A stretch of DNA of 64,000 nucleotides from Nocardia terpenica. Lineage in GTDB: Bacteria > Actinomycetota > Actinomycetes > Mycobacteriales > Mycobacteriaceae. The notes beneath the pieces were generated by a model that made no database searches, was not told the origin of the DNA, and worked only from the letters and a program-made list of their open reading frames with translations. The stretch covers positions 1,736,001 through 1,800,000 of the forward strand of contig NZ_JABMCZ010000001.1 in assembly GCF_013186535.1 (NCBI RefSeq), written 5' to 3'. A program made the position numbers and the translations under genes. Shown piece after piece: positions 1 through 8,414 of the stretch; within the stretch, counting starts at the first letter, position 1, and each line of letters begins with the position of its first letter.

Positions 1-708
1 GGGCCGGGTGTGCAGGGCGGTCTCGATCCAGCGGGCGGCGGTGACGGGGAACGGCTCGGCGTCGGTGGGCTCGATGTGGGCCCCGGGGTAGTGGACGGCG
101 GTGACGTGGATGCCGTGCGGGGACAGTTCGGCGTCGGCGCACAGGCCGAAGGTGGTCCAGGCCGCCTGCGCGCTGGCGTAGGAGGCGAAGTTCGGGGCGG
201 GACCGGCGCTCGGATGCCACGGTCCGACGTTCACCACGTGCCCGGACCCGGCGGACAGCATGGCGGGCAGCAGCCCCAGCGTGAGCCGCAGCGGGCCGAA
301 GTAGTGCACCGCCATCATGGCCTGATAGTCGCGAAACCGGTCCAGCGACTGGGCGATCGGGCCGCGCTGCGGGCGGCAGGCATTGTTGATCAGCACGTCG
401 ACGCTGCCGACATCGCCCAGCACCCAGGCGATCACGGCATCGATATCGGCCAGCGAGGCGATCTCGCAGCGCATGCACGACGCCCGTCCGCCCGCGCGCA
501 CCAGGGTGTCGGCGAGCGCGGCCAGCCCGTCCGGGCAGCGGTCGACCAGCAGCAGCTCCGCGCCGCGGCGCGCCAGCAGTGCCGCGGTGGCGCGGCCGAC
601 CTCGGAGCAGGCGTCGGTCACCAGCACCCGCCTCCCGGTCGATGACTCGGTGCCGCGCGGGCGCCGGAGATCGGCGAAACGGGCCGGGGCGGAACGGAAT
701 TCGATCAT
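1..708 (-). CDS. SDR-family protein with a degraded active site, 3' end outside window
   Basis: Reading from ATG at 708 (start MIEFRSAPARF) towards base 1 gives an uninterrupted frame of about 236 residues that runs off the window. The Rossmann-type short-chain dehydrogenase pattern is recognisable: an N-terminal beta strand VLVTDACSEVGRA, an LINNAC strand after helix 4, and a YASAQ segment where the family has YxxxK. Two canonical features are missing. The glycine-rich TGxxxGxG has become TDACSEVG, and the catalytic lysine is glutamine, with no serine at the usual distance before the tyrosine. It may therefore be a pseudoenzyme or a partner subunit. It starts 4 bases after the FAD oxidase stop, so the two are probably co-transcribed; an oxidase followed by an SDR recalls the DprE1/DprE2 pair, but similarity is not close enough to assign that role. 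Confidence 0.72.
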   Translation of the reverse strand, partial: MIEFRSAPARFADLRRPRGTESSTGRRVLVTDACSEVGRATAALLARRGAELLLVDRCPDGLAALADTLVRAGGRASCMRCEIASLADIDAVIAWVLGDVGSVDVLINNACRPQRGPIAQSLDRFRDYQAMMAVHYFGPLRLTLGLLPAMLSAGSGHVVNVGPWHPSAGPAPNFASYASAQAAWTTFGLCADAELSPHGIHVTAVHYPGAHIEPTDAEPFPVTAARWIETALHTRP

Positions 709-712
709 GCAA

Positions 713-1996
713 TTAGTCGTCGGTGTGGTAGCGGATCGCTCGCTCCGAGCGACAGACGTCGTCGACGCCGGAGGCGAGCTCGCGCAACAACTCCGGCGTG
801 CCGGACTTACCGGTGTAGGTGCCGGTGGGGCGCAGCCGGCAGGTGAAACTGATGAAACCGTGGTCCTCCCCGGCGGATTCGTGCAGATACGGCGACCGCA
901 CGCCGTAGGTCAGCGCGGAGATGACGGTGAAACAGCCGTTGCGCTCGCGGTTGTCGGCGAACAGGTCGTGCAGCCGGTGGAACACCGAGGTGTAGGTCGA
1001 CAGCGGCGCGAACACGGCGACGCGCAGGGCGGGACCGCGCTCGGAGGAGGTGATCACGGTGTCGGCCAGATACTCCGCGTCGCGCAGGGTCAGCACCTTC
1101 GGCGCGAACAGCAGCGCACCGGCGGCGGCGTTGCGCACCGGCATCCCGGCCGGGCCGCGGGCGGCGGAGGCGATGGCGCCCAGCGACTTTCGCGCCCGGG
1201 CGCCGAGCTCGCGGCGGGCCCGCAGCGACGGGGTGGCGGTGGTGGGGTGCAGGCTCGACCACTGCCCGAAGCGGACGGTGCCCAGCTGCACGTGCCCGGT
1301 GCCGACCGGCCGCGACACCCGCAGCGGCGCGGTGTCGACCCACCGGCCGACCTGCAGCATGGCATCGCCGGGCCGGTCGATCTCGGCCCGCGAATGCTCG
1401 ACGAAGGTGTCGAAGTCGAGGAAGCGGTGCGCGTCGGAGGTGAGCCAGGTGTGGTCCTTGTCGACCTCCACGGCCTGCAGGGTGAGCGCGGTGATGATGC
1501 CGGTGCGGCCCGCGCCGCCGAGCACGCGGCGGAAGCGATCGGCGTGATGGTTGCGCCCGCAGGTGCCGAATCGTCCCTCGGGATCGACGTATTCGAGCGC
1601 CAGCACGTTGTCGCTGAACATGCCGTACCGGTGCGAGGCGGCGCTGAGCCCGCCCACGGCCGCGAAGCCGCCCGCGGTGATCTCGCGGTGGTCGCCGACG
1701 ATCGGCAGCCCCAGCCCGTGCGCGGCCAGCGTCCGATCGATATCGGACAGCCGCGCGCCCGCCTGCACCCGCACCAGGCGCGCGTCGGCGTCGACGGCCT
1801 GCACCCGGTTCATCCGCCGCAGCGACAGCACGATGCGGCGATCCGGCGGGGAGAGCTCGTCGTCGGTGTGTTCCACGCTGTGCTCGCCACCCCGGACGGT
1901 CAGCGGTTGCGGCCGTGAATCGCGAACTGTACGAACGACATCCGCGGTGTCGCGCGGTAGATATTCCTCCGGGAGGGCAGCCAGCGACGTGCTCAT
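713..1996 (-). CDS. FAD-binding oxidoreductase (FAD_binding_4 / DprE1-like fold)
   Basis: A 427-residue protein from ATG at 1996. The first half fits a PCMH/vanillyl-alcohol-oxidase-type FAD domain: LTVRGGEHSVEH near residues 32-43, VRVQAGARLSDID near 75, ITAGGFAAVGGLSAASHRYG near 105 and GGAGRTGIIT near 150. The second half is the substrate-binding cap, which cannot be assigned to a substrate. It is slightly shorter than DprE1 (about 460 residues) and only distantly similar. An upstream in-frame start at 2059 would add 21 Gly/Ala/Arg-rich residues and is less likely. The downstream gene on the same strand is the SDR-like protein, 4 bases away. The function is probably an alcohol or sugar oxidation in lipid or cell-wall metabolism (inference). 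Confidence 0.75.
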   Translation of the reverse strand: MSTSLAALPEEYLPRDTADVVRTVRDSRPQPLTVRGGEHSVEHTDDELSPPDRRIVLSLRRMNRVQAVDADARLVRVQAGARLSDIDRTLAAHGLGLPIVGDHREITAGGFAAVGGLSAASHRYGMFSDNVLALEYVDPEGRFGTCGRNHHADRFRRVLGGAGRTGIITALTLQAVEVDKDHTWLTSDAHRFLDFDTFVEHSRAEIDRPGDAMLQVGRWVDTAPLRVSRPVGTGHVQLGTVRFGQWSSLHPTTATPSLRARRELGARARKSLGAIASAARGPAGMPVRNAAAGALLFAPKVLTLRDAEYLADTVITSSERGPALRVAVFAPLSTYTSVFHRLHDLFADNRERNGCFTVISALTYGVRSPYLHESAGEDHGFISFTCRLRPTGTYTGKSGTPELLRELASGVDDVCRSERAIRYHTDD

Positions 1997-2247
1997 GGCC
2001 CCACAGCTAACCACAGTCCCGCCCGCGCGTCTGCCCCCAGCGCCCCGCCCCGCCCCCACCCCAGGTAGCGCCCTTGCCGACCCGCGCTCGGGTGGCGCAA
2101 ATCAGACATCGACCGGCGGGTTTGCTTTTTCGAACGAAACGGTCGGGCGTGGCGGATTGTCGACAGTACTTGGCAAGTTATCGGAAGCCGCCCACCCGGT
2201 TCCGTCCTTACCGTGGTCATCGGATGAATCGGCGGGAGGATGTGACC

Positions 2248-3417
2248 GTGACGACGGTGGTGGCGGGGGAATCGGTGTGGAAACGCATGCGGCAGTGGGC
2301 CGTTGCGCACGCGGTGGACGACTTCTATCAGGGGCTGGTGCCCGCGAGCATTCCGTTCTTCGTGTTGGAGCGGCATTACAGCTATGTGGCGGCGTCGGGG
2401 CTGGCGCTGGCGGCGAATCTGGGGAGCTCGCTGCCGCAGCCGGTGCTGGGGGTGCTGGTGGATCGGCGGCGGCTGCTGTGGATGTCGCCGGTCGGGGTGA
2501 GCGCGGCGGGGATCGGGGCGGGGCTGGCGGGGTTGGCGCCGCCGTACTGGATGGTGTGGACGCTGCTGCTGATGTCCGGAATCGGTATCGCCGCTTTCCA
2601 TCCGGCGGCGGGACGGGACGCGCGGCAGGCCGCGGGTGACAGCGCGGCGGCGATGAGCCTGTTCGCGGCCGGGGGCAGCGCGGGCTACTTTCTCGCGCCC
2701 GCGCTGGCGACCCCGGTGCTGGCGGCGTGGGGTGTGGGGGCCACGGCGCTGTTCATTCCGCCCGCGGTGCTGATGGGCGTGATGCTGTGGCGGCATCAGC
2801 GGCGCGCGGCGGCGCAGGCCGTGGGCGGGCGGGCGCGTGCCGGGCGGGATCGGTGGCGGCCGTTCGCGGTGCTGACGGCGCTGGCGGTGGTGCGGTCGGT
2901 CGTGTTCGCGGGCCTGGGCACCTTCCTGGCGCTGTACTGGATCAGGCAGCTGGGCGCGTCCCGGATCCTGGGCGGGACGGCGCTGACGGCCCTGCTGGTC
3001 GGCGGGGTGCTCGGCACGCTGTGCGGCGGGCGCATCGCGGACCGGTTCGGCATGCTGTGGACCGTCCGGATCGGCTGTGCCGCAGTCGTTCCCGCCCTGA
3101 TCGCGGTGCGGCTGGTGCCGGATCCGGTGTCGGGGCTGGCCCTGGTGGCGCTGGTCGGGGTGGCGTTGAACCTGCCGTTCGCGGTGCTGGTGAAGCTGGG
3201 GCAGGACTATCTGCCGACCCGGCCCGGCACGGCCGCCGGGGTCACCATGGGGCTGGCGGTGAGCGCGGGCGGGCTGTTCGTCCCGATGTTCGGGGTGCTG
3301 GCCGACGCGCGCGGCACCGGGGCGGTGCTGACCGCGCTGTGCGCGGTGCCGGTGGCCGCGGTGCTGCTCGGCTGGCTGCTGCCCGACCCCGCCGCGCGAA
3401 AAACCCGGGCCGGGTGA
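2248..3417 (+). CDS. MFS transporter, fosmidomycin-resistance (Fsr) type
   Basis: A 389-residue, highly hydrophobic protein with 10-12 predicted membrane helices. The N-terminus HAVDDFYQGLVPASIPFFV and the segment GIGIAAFHPAAGRDARQ are typical of the fosmidomycin-resistance branch of the major facilitator superfamily, which are inner-membrane drug/proton antiporters. GTG at 2248 was chosen because GGGAGGA lies 7 bases upstream. ATG at 2224 (8 residues longer) has no Shine-Dalgarno, but a TACCGT hexamer at 2209-2214 could make it nearly leaderless. It is divergent from the FAD oxidase. The substrate is unknown. Confidence 0.82.
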   Translation: MTTVVAGESVWKRMRQWAVAHAVDDFYQGLVPASIPFFVLERHYSYVAASGLALAANLGSSLPQPVLGVLVDRRRLLWMSPVGVSAAGIGAGLAGLAPPYWMVWTLLLMSGIGIAAFHPAAGRDARQAAGDSAAAMSLFAAGGSAGYFLAPALATPVLAAWGVGATALFIPPAVLMGVMLWRHQRRAAAQAVGGRARAGRDRWRPFAVLTALAVVRSVVFAGLGTFLALYWIRQLGASRILGGTALTALLVGGVLGTLCGGRIADRFGMLWTVRIGCAAVVPALIAVRLVPDPVSGLALVALVGVALNLPFAVLVKLGQDYLPTRPGTAAGVTMGLAVSAGGLFVPMFGVLADARGTGAVLTALCAVPVAAVLLGWLLPDPAARKTRAG

Positions 3418-3464
3418 GCGATTCGCACTTGTTTTCGGCCCCGGGCGGCGGTAGGTAGAAATAC

Positions 3465-4232
3465 ATGAGCACGGTACTCGTGACCGGGGGCACGGGGGCC
3501 CTCGGACGGCGCATTGTGGAGCGGCTGCGGGTGCGGGGGCACGATGTGCGGGTGCTGTCGCGGCGGGAGGGCGCGGGCACCCATGTGGGCGACCTGGCCA
3601 CCGGGGAGGGGGTGCGCCCGGCCGCCGCCGGGGCCGAGTTCATCGTGCACGCCGCCTCCGACTTCCGGCGGGTCGGGAAGCCGGACTTCGCGCAGACGCG
3701 GAATCTGCTGGCCGTGGCCGGGGGCGCGCGGCACCTGCTGTACGTCTCGATCGTCGGCATCGACCGGATCCCGTTCCGCTACTACCGCCGCAAGCTGGAG
3801 TGCGAGCGACTGATCACGGGAAGCGCTGTCCCGCATACGATTCTGCGCGCCACCCAGTTCCACGACCTGATCGCGACCCTGCTGCGCGCCGCCGAGCACG
3901 TGCCCTTCGCCCCGCTGCCGCTGGACTTCCGCTTCCAGCCCGTAGCCGCCGAGGACGTCGCCGTCCGCATCGCCGACCTCCTGGACGCCGAACCCTGCGG
4001 CCGCGCCCCGGATTTCGGCGGCCCCGAGGTCCACACCCTCGCCGACCTGGCCGACATCTGGCGCGCCCACCGAGGCGGCCTGCACCACCCCCTCCGCCTC
4101 CCCCTCCCCGGCCGGGTGGCCGCCGCGTACCGGGCGGGGTACAACACCTGCCCCGACAACGGCGACGGGATTCAAACGTGGGCACAGTATTTGGCTACGC
4201 ATCCGGAGACGGGCTACCGGCTGCGGCGATAA
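3465..4232 (+). CDS. NAD(P)H-binding atypical SDR (NmrA/UPF0105-like)
   Basis: A 255-residue protein starting MSTVLVTGGTGALGRRIVE. TGGTGALG is the TGxxGxxG nucleotide-binding signature of extended/atypical SDRs, followed by RVLSRR, where a basic pair often binds NADP. The region near residues 60-75 (EFIVHAASDFRR) matches the usual second strand, and YYRRKLECERL carries the YxxxK-like spacing. Many such proteins sense redox state or modify NADPH supply; the true substrate is not predictable. It lies 47 bases after the MFS gene and may be co-transcribed. The 3' end is strikingly C-rich compared with its 5' end. Confidence 0.78.
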   Translation: MSTVLVTGGTGALGRRIVERLRVRGHDVRVLSRREGAGTHVGDLATGEGVRPAAAGAEFIVHAASDFRRVGKPDFAQTRNLLAVAGGARHLLYVSIVGIDRIPFRYYRRKLECERLITGSAVPHTILRATQFHDLIATLLRAAEHVPFAPLPLDFRFQPVAAEDVAVRIADLLDAEPCGRAPDFGGPEVHTLADLADIWRAHRGGLHHPLRLPLPGRVAAAYRAGYNTCPDNGDGIQTWAQYLATHPETGYRLRR

Positions 4233-4309
4233 CGGGTGGTGCTCTGGGGCCCCGGCGTAATGGGGGGTCGTCGTAACGCGCAGGCGCCGTAACGCCCGCC
4301 CGCTCTCAT

Positions 4310-4371
4310 GATTCCGGCGTGCTTTTGGCCGGAATCCAGGGTGAGATCCCGGCCAAAAGCATGCCGGGATC
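4310..4371. repeat. Inverted pair of the 27-bp covarying palindrome (copies A1 and A2)
   Basis: Copy A1 (4310-4336) has arm GATTCCGGC, loop GTGCTTTTG and a perfectly complementary second arm. Copy A2 (4345-4371) is the same element on the other strand, with arm GATCCCGGC and loop ATGCTTTTG. The two differ by a compensated A-T to G-C pair in the stem. The spacer is 8 bases. The pair lies downstream of the NAD(P)H-binding gene and could also act as a transcription terminator, though no T-run follows. Confidence 0.9.
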
Positions 4372-4465
4372 AGGAGGTGTAGGTGTGTGCCGGGATCGGG
4401 GGGTGTGGGTGTGTGCCGGGATCGGGGGGTGTGGGTGTGTGCCGGGATCAGGGGATGCGGGCAGG
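4363..4465. repeat. 26-bp tandem array attached to palindrome A2
   Basis: Three units of 26 bases (4363-4388, 4389-4414, 4415-4440; the last two identical) and a decayed fourth. Each begins with GCCGGGATC, the outer arm of palindrome A2, followed by a locus-specific G/T-rich part (GGGGGGTGTGGGTGTGT). The array lies between the reverse copy A2 and the forward copy at 4521. No gene is seen in the 381 bases between 4233 and 4613, so this stretch is entirely repeat and spacer. Confidence 0.9.
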
Positions 4466-4520
4466 CCTGGATCGTGAGCGTTAGCGTTGGCCCGGGCGCG
4501 GCGGCGGGGTTTCGTTTGTC

Positions 4521-4588
4521 GATCCCGGCGTGCTTTTGGCCGGGATCTCTTGTCGGAGGGTGGATTCCGGGCCCTGCATGACGGAAGG
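4521..4588. repeat. Palindrome copy B plus a decayed partner
   Basis: Copy B (4521-4547) has perfect arms GATCCCGGC and GCCGGGATC around loop GTGCTTTTG. About 16 bases further, at 4563-4588, GATTCCGG followed by CTGCATGACGG looks like a decayed inverse copy, so this may once have been an inverted pair like A1/A2. It lies just past the 3' end of the IclR gene on the minus strand. Confidence 0.82.
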
Positions 4589-4613
4589 GCGCGGAAGGTT
4601 TTCGGCTGTGGGG

Positions 4614-5513
4614 TCAGTCGGTGGGGGTGAGTTGGGTGGAGAGGGTGTCGGCGGCGGATTTGGTGGCGGCGCCGAGGGTGGCGAGGGTGGGGGCGGAGAG
4701 GTGGGTGTCGGGGCAGAGGACCAGGGCGGCGGGGACGGTGGGGCCCAGGTGGATGGGGGCGGCGATGGTTACTACCGCGTTGTGGTCGCCTAGTTCGTGG
4801 GGGAGGTAGTCGATGGTGATGAGGTCGGCGATCATGGCGCCGAGGCGGTGGCGGAGGGGGTCGGTGACGGGGGAATTGCGCAGGGCGGCAAGGGCTTCGA
4901 GCATGGGGGTGGCGTCGTCGGCCAGGCGCTCGACCGAGTAGCCGCGGTGGCGGACCGCGTCGAGCACCGTCACCAGGCGGTCGCGGTGGGCGGGGTCGGC
5001 GCGGTCGAGCCAGGCGCGCTGCTCGGAATCCGGTGCCCAGGCGATGAATTCGCGGGCGACGGGCGGGGCCAGGGGGAGGCGGCGGCCCTGGCGGATCCAC
5101 GGCACCGAGGGGGTGCCGACCACCTCCGTGATCGCGATGGCGTCGCCGTCGCGTTCGGCCAGGAAGACCGGAAAGCCGTGCCGCCGTGCGAGTTCGCGCA
5201 GCGTGCCCAGGGCGAGCCGGGGCAGCGGGAAGGCCGCCTCGGCGCGCCGGGCCACGGTGAGCAGCCGCAGGCCGAGCCCGTAGGCGCCGTCGTCGTCGCG
5301 CACGGTCCAGCCGTCGGCGGTGAGCTGGGTGAGGACGGCGTGGGCGGTGGCGCGGGACAGGCCGGTGTGCCGGACGATCCGCGCCAGCGACAGCTGCTCG
5401 GTCGGGCGGCGGGACAGCAGCTCGATTACTTGGACCACGCGGTGGGTCGGCGGGGAGGCGAGCGCACTGGGGTCTTGACCGGCGTCCGGGGCGCGGCTTA
5501 TCGTCGGTGTCAC
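4614..5513 (-). CDS. IclR-family transcriptional regulator
   Basis: A 299-residue protein from GTG at 5513. Residues about 23-90 form the IclR winged helix-turn-helix (VVQVIELLSRRPTEQLSLA, then HTGLSRATAHAVLTQL, then an LGLRLL linker helix). The rest is the IclR effector-binding domain, whose ligand is not predictable. It is divergent from cysD with only 109 bases between starts. That gap holds a perfect 14-bp palindrome (5530-5543) close to its own start, suited to autoregulation and to control of the cysD-sulfotransferase genes (inference). Confidence 0.88.
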   Translation of the reverse strand: MTPTISRAPDAGQDPSALASPPTHRVVQVIELLSRRPTEQLSLARIVRHTGLSRATAHAVLTQLTADGWTVRDDDGAYGLGLRLLTVARRAEAAFPLPRLALGTLRELARRHGFPVFLAERDGDAIAITEVVGTPSVPWIRQGRRLPLAPPVAREFIAWAPDSEQRAWLDRADPAHRDRLVTVLDAVRHRGYSVERLADDATPMLEALAALRNSPVTDPLRHRLGAMIADLITIDYLPHELGDHNAVVTIAAPIHLGPTVPAALVLCPDTHLSAPTLATLGAATKSAADTLSTQLTPTD

Positions 5514-5529
5514 AATATCGAACTATAGC

Positions 5530-5543
5530 GTCGAATATTCGAC
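5530..5543. promoter_or_regulatory. Perfect 14-bp palindrome, candidate IclR operator
   Basis: GTCGAATATTCGAC reads identically on both strands and sits 17 bases upstream of the iclR GTG and 80 bases upstream of cysD. The surrounding AT-rich stretch (5514-5545) is the only one between these genes and probably contains both promoters. Its assignment as the operator of the adjacent regulator rests on position and symmetry only. Confidence 0.55.
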
Positions 5544-5550
5544 ACTGCAA

Positions 5551-5616
5551 GGTCCCGGCCAAAAGCGCGCCGGGACCGACAAGGTGAAAACGCGCTGGGA
5601 CCGGGAAGCGGGTAGG
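5551..5616. repeat. Palindrome copy C with a short decayed array
   Basis: Copy C (5551-5577, reverse orientation) has arms GGTCCCGGC and GCCGGGACC around CAAAAGCGC. The arm change relative to other copies is fully compensated. To its right the outer arm repeats once more 25 bases on (GCGCCGGGACCG, then GCGCTGGGACCG), giving two decayed 25-bp units. The repeat therefore forms part of the cysD leader and lies between the candidate operator and the cysD start. Confidence 0.82.
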
Positions 5617-5622
5617 TGAGTG

Positions 5623-6528
5623 ATGCCGACGGGATATGAGCTCTCGCATCTGGCGGCCCTGGAGGCCGAATCGGTGCATATCTTTCGGGAGGTCGCGGCG
5701 ACCTTCGAGCGGCCGGTGCTGCTGTTCTCCGGTGGTAAGGATTCGGCGGTCATGCTGGAGTTGGCGCGCAAGGCGTTCTGGCCCGCGCCGCTGCCGTTCC
5801 CGCTGCTGCACATCGACACCGGGCACAACTTCGACGAGGTGATCGCCTTCCGCGATCGCACCGCCGACCGGCTCGGCGCGCGCCTGCTGGTGGCGCGGGT
5901 GCAGGACGATATCGACGCCGGGCGGGTGGTGGAGCGGCCGGGGCAGACCCGTAATCGCCTGCAGACCACCACATTGCTGCGCGCTATCGCCGAGCATCGG
6001 TTCGACGCGGTGTTCGGCGGGGCCCGCCGCGACGAGGAGAAGGCGCGGGCCAAGGAGCGGGTGTTCAGCTTCCGCGACGAGTTCGGCGCCTGGGAGCCGC
6101 GTGCGCAGCGCCCGGAGATCTGGAACCTCTACAACGGCAGACACCGTGCGGGCGAGCACATTCGGGTGTTCCCGCTGTCGAACTGGACCGAGCTCGACAT
6201 CTGGGAGTACATCGACCGCGAGGCCGTGGACCTGCCGCCGCTGTACTACGCGCACCGCCGCCGGGTGCTGCGCCGCGACGGAATGCTGCTGGCCGCCAAC
6301 CGGTTTCTGCCCACCCGCCCGGGCGAGGAGGTCTTCGAGACCACGGTGCGGTTCCGGACCGTGGGCGATGCCACCTGTACCGGCTGCGTCGAGAGCGCGG
6401 CCGTCGACCCGGCGGCGGTGATCGCCGAGACCGCGGTCACCCGGGTGACCGAGCGCGGCGCGACCCGCGCCGACGACCGAATCTCCGACTCCGGCATGGA
6501 GGATCGCAAGCGAGAGGGCTACTTCTGA
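5623..6528 (+). CDS. cysD: Sulfate adenylyltransferase subunit 2
   Basis: A 301-residue cytoplasmic protein. With the GTPase subunit CysN it makes adenosine 5'-phosphosulfate (APS) from sulfate and ATP. The PP-loop SGGKDS lies at about residues 36-41 in LLFSGGKDSAVML. Further hallmarks are HIDTGHNF, FGGARRDEEKARAKER and the C-terminal SDSGMEDRKREGYF, all characteristic of CysD. Length is normal. ATG at 5623 follows GGTAGGTGAG; a GTG directly before it is also possible. The stop overlaps the cysNC ATG by one base, so the subunits are translationally coupled. It is the first gene of a likely operon reaching the sulfotransferase. Confidence 0.97.
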   Translation: MPTGYELSHLAALEAESVHIFREVAATFERPVLLFSGGKDSAVMLELARKAFWPAPLPFPLLHIDTGHNFDEVIAFRDRTADRLGARLLVARVQDDIDAGRVVERPGQTRNRLQTTTLLRAIAEHRFDAVFGGARRDEEKARAKERVFSFRDEFGAWEPRAQRPEIWNLYNGRHRAGEHIRVFPLSNWTELDIWEYIDREAVDLPPLYYAHRRRVLRRDGMLLAANRFLPTRPGEEVFETTVRFRTVGDATCTGCVESAAVDPAAVIAETAVTRVTERGATRADDRISDSGMEDRKREGYF

Positions 6529-8390
6529 TGAGCCGCAACCTGTTACGGCTGGCGACCGCGGGCAGCGTCGACGACGGGAAGTCGACCCTGATCGGGCGGC
6601 TGCTGTACGACTCGAAGAATCTGTTCGCCGATCAGCTGGCCGCCATCGAGCAGGTCAGCGCCCGCCGCGGCGACGGCGCCACGGATCTGGCGCTGGTCAC
6701 CGACGGGCTGCGCGCCGAGCGCGAGCAGGGCATCACCATCGACGTCGCCTACCGCTATTTCGCCACGCCGCGAAGGAAATTCGTGATCGCCGACACCCCC
6801 GGGCACGTGCAGTACACCCGGAACATGGTGACCGGCGCGTCCACCGCGGATCTGGCGCTGATCCTGATCGATGCCCGCCGGGGCGTGGTCGAGCAGACCC
6901 GGCGGCACGCGTTCCTGGCCGCGCTGCTGGGGGTGCCGCACCTGGTGGTGTGCGTGAACAAGATGGATCTGGTCGGCTGGTCGGAGCAGCGTTTCGACGA
7001 GATCCGCTCGGATTTCGCGGATTTCGCGGCCAAGCTGACCGTCGGGGACCTGAGTTTCGTGCCGGTGTCGGCGCTGCTCGGCGACTCCGTGGTGGAGCCG
7101 TCGCCGCGGCTGCCGTGGTATCCGGGTCCGCCGCTGCTGCGGCACCTGGAGGACGTGCACATCGCCTCCGACCGCAATCTCATCGACGCCCGGCTCCCGG
7201 TGCAGTATGTGATTCGCCCGCAGGGTGTTTCGAGCTCGGAGCCCGATCGCGGCTATGCGGGCACCGTCGCGGGCGGCATCTTCAAGCCGGGCGACGAGGT
7301 GGTGGTGCTGCCGTCCGGGCGGACCAGCCGGGTGCGGCGCATCTGGGGTCCGGGCGGCGCCAAGGTCGACGAGGCGTTCACCGGCATGGCGGTGTCGCTG
7401 ACCCTCGACGACGAGATCGACGTGGGCCGCGGCGATCTGGTGGCCTGGCCCGGTAATCGCCCGCATCTCGACCGCGAGGTGGACGCCATGGTGTGCTGGT
7501 TCGCCGACGACACCGTGCTGCGGCCCGGCGGCGACTACCTGATCCGCACCGCCGCCCAGTCCGCCCGGGTGCGGGTGACGGGCCTGGAGTACCGCCTCGA
7601 CGTCAATACCCTGCATCGGATGGTGACGGCGGAAAGCTTGGCGCTCAACGACATCGGTCGCGTCTCGGTGCGCGCGCAGGGCCCGCTGATGTTCGACGCG
7701 TATCGGGACAACCGCCGCACCGGGAGCTTCATCCTCATCGACGAGACGACGAATCAGACCGTGGCGGCGGGGATGATCCTCGCCCGCGACCGGGGTTCGC
7801 GCCCGGTGGCCCGCGCGAGCAGCAATGTGGTCTGGCACGGGTCGGCCGTGGAGCGCTCCGAACGGCCGCACGCGGGCGCGACGGTCTGGCTCACGGGCCT
7901 GTCCGGCTCCGGAAAGTCCACGATCGCCACGGAATTGGAGCGGCTGCTGGTCGTCTCCGGTCGCCCGGCCTATCTGCTGGACGGGGACAATCTGCGCCAC
8001 GGCCTCACCGCCGACCTCGGTTTCGGCGACGACGACCGGCGCGAGAACATTCGCCGCGTCGCCGAGGTGGCCGCGTTGTTCGCCGATGCCGGTGTGCTGG
8101 CGATCGTCTCGCTGATCAGCCCGTTCGCCGCCCAGCGCGACCGGGCCCGGACCGCGCACGCCGACCGCGGGCTGCCGTTTCACGAGGTGTTCGTCGACAC
8201 CCCGCTGGCGGTGTGCGAGAACCGGGATCCCAAGGGCCTCTACGCGCGTGCCCGCGCCGGGCTGCTGCCGCAGTTCACCGGCATCGACTCCCCGTACGAG
8301 CGGCCCGGGCATCCGGACCTGATCGTCACCCCCGAGCACGGCACGCCCGCCGAGATCGCGGCGCACATCCGCCGCGCGCTCGGGCTGTAA
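6528..8390 (+). CDS. cysNC: Bifunctional sulfate adenylyltransferase GTPase subunit / APS kinase
   Basis: A 620-residue fusion. Residues 1-430 are CysN, an EF-Tu-like GTPase that drives APS synthesis: P-loop GSVDDGKST near residue 12, DTPGH, NKMD, then two beta-barrel domains. Residues about 450-620 are CysC, which phosphorylates APS to the sulfate donor PAPS: P-loop GLSGSGKST near 458, LDGDNLRHGL, and FVDTPLAVCENRDPKGLY. This fusion is usual in mycolata. Here both domains keep their nucleotide-binding motifs, so a complete route from sulfate to PAPS is encoded directly upstream of a sulfotransferase. Confidence 0.97.
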   Translation: MSRNLLRLATAGSVDDGKSTLIGRLLYDSKNLFADQLAAIEQVSARRGDGATDLALVTDGLRAEREQGITIDVAYRYFATPRRKFVIADTPGHVQYTRNMVTGASTADLALILIDARRGVVEQTRRHAFLAALLGVPHLVVCVNKMDLVGWSEQRFDEIRSDFADFAAKLTVGDLSFVPVSALLGDSVVEPSPRLPWYPGPPLLRHLEDVHIASDRNLIDARLPVQYVIRPQGVSSSEPDRGYAGTVAGGIFKPGDEVVVLPSGRTSRVRRIWGPGGAKVDEAFTGMAVSLTLDDEIDVGRGDLVAWPGNRPHLDREVDAMVCWFADDTVLRPGGDYLIRTAAQSARVRVTGLEYRLDVNTLHRMVTAESLALNDIGRVSVRAQGPLMFDAYRDNRRTGSFILIDETTNQTVAAGMILARDRGSRPVARASSNVVWHGSAVERSERPHAGATVWLTGLSGSGKSTIATELERLLVVSGRPAYLLDGDNLRHGLTADLGFGDDDRRENIRRVAEVAALFADAGVLAIVSLISPFAAQRDRARTAHADRGLPFHEVFVDTPLAVCENRDPKGLYARARAGLLPQFTGIDSPYERPGHPDLIVTPEHGTPAEIAAHIRRALGL

Positions 8391-8414
8391 CCCGCACATA
8401 CGAAGAGGTATTCG

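Noticed and set aside
713..1996. Calling the FAD oxidase DprE1
   Set aside because: The order oxidase-SDR is suggestive, but the protein shares only the general FAD fold, differs in the cap domain and its SDR partner lacks a working active site.
4310..4371. Insertion-sequence terminal inverted repeats
   Set aside because: No transposase gene lies between any pair of copies in the window, the pairs are only 6-8 bases apart, and no target-site duplication is visible.
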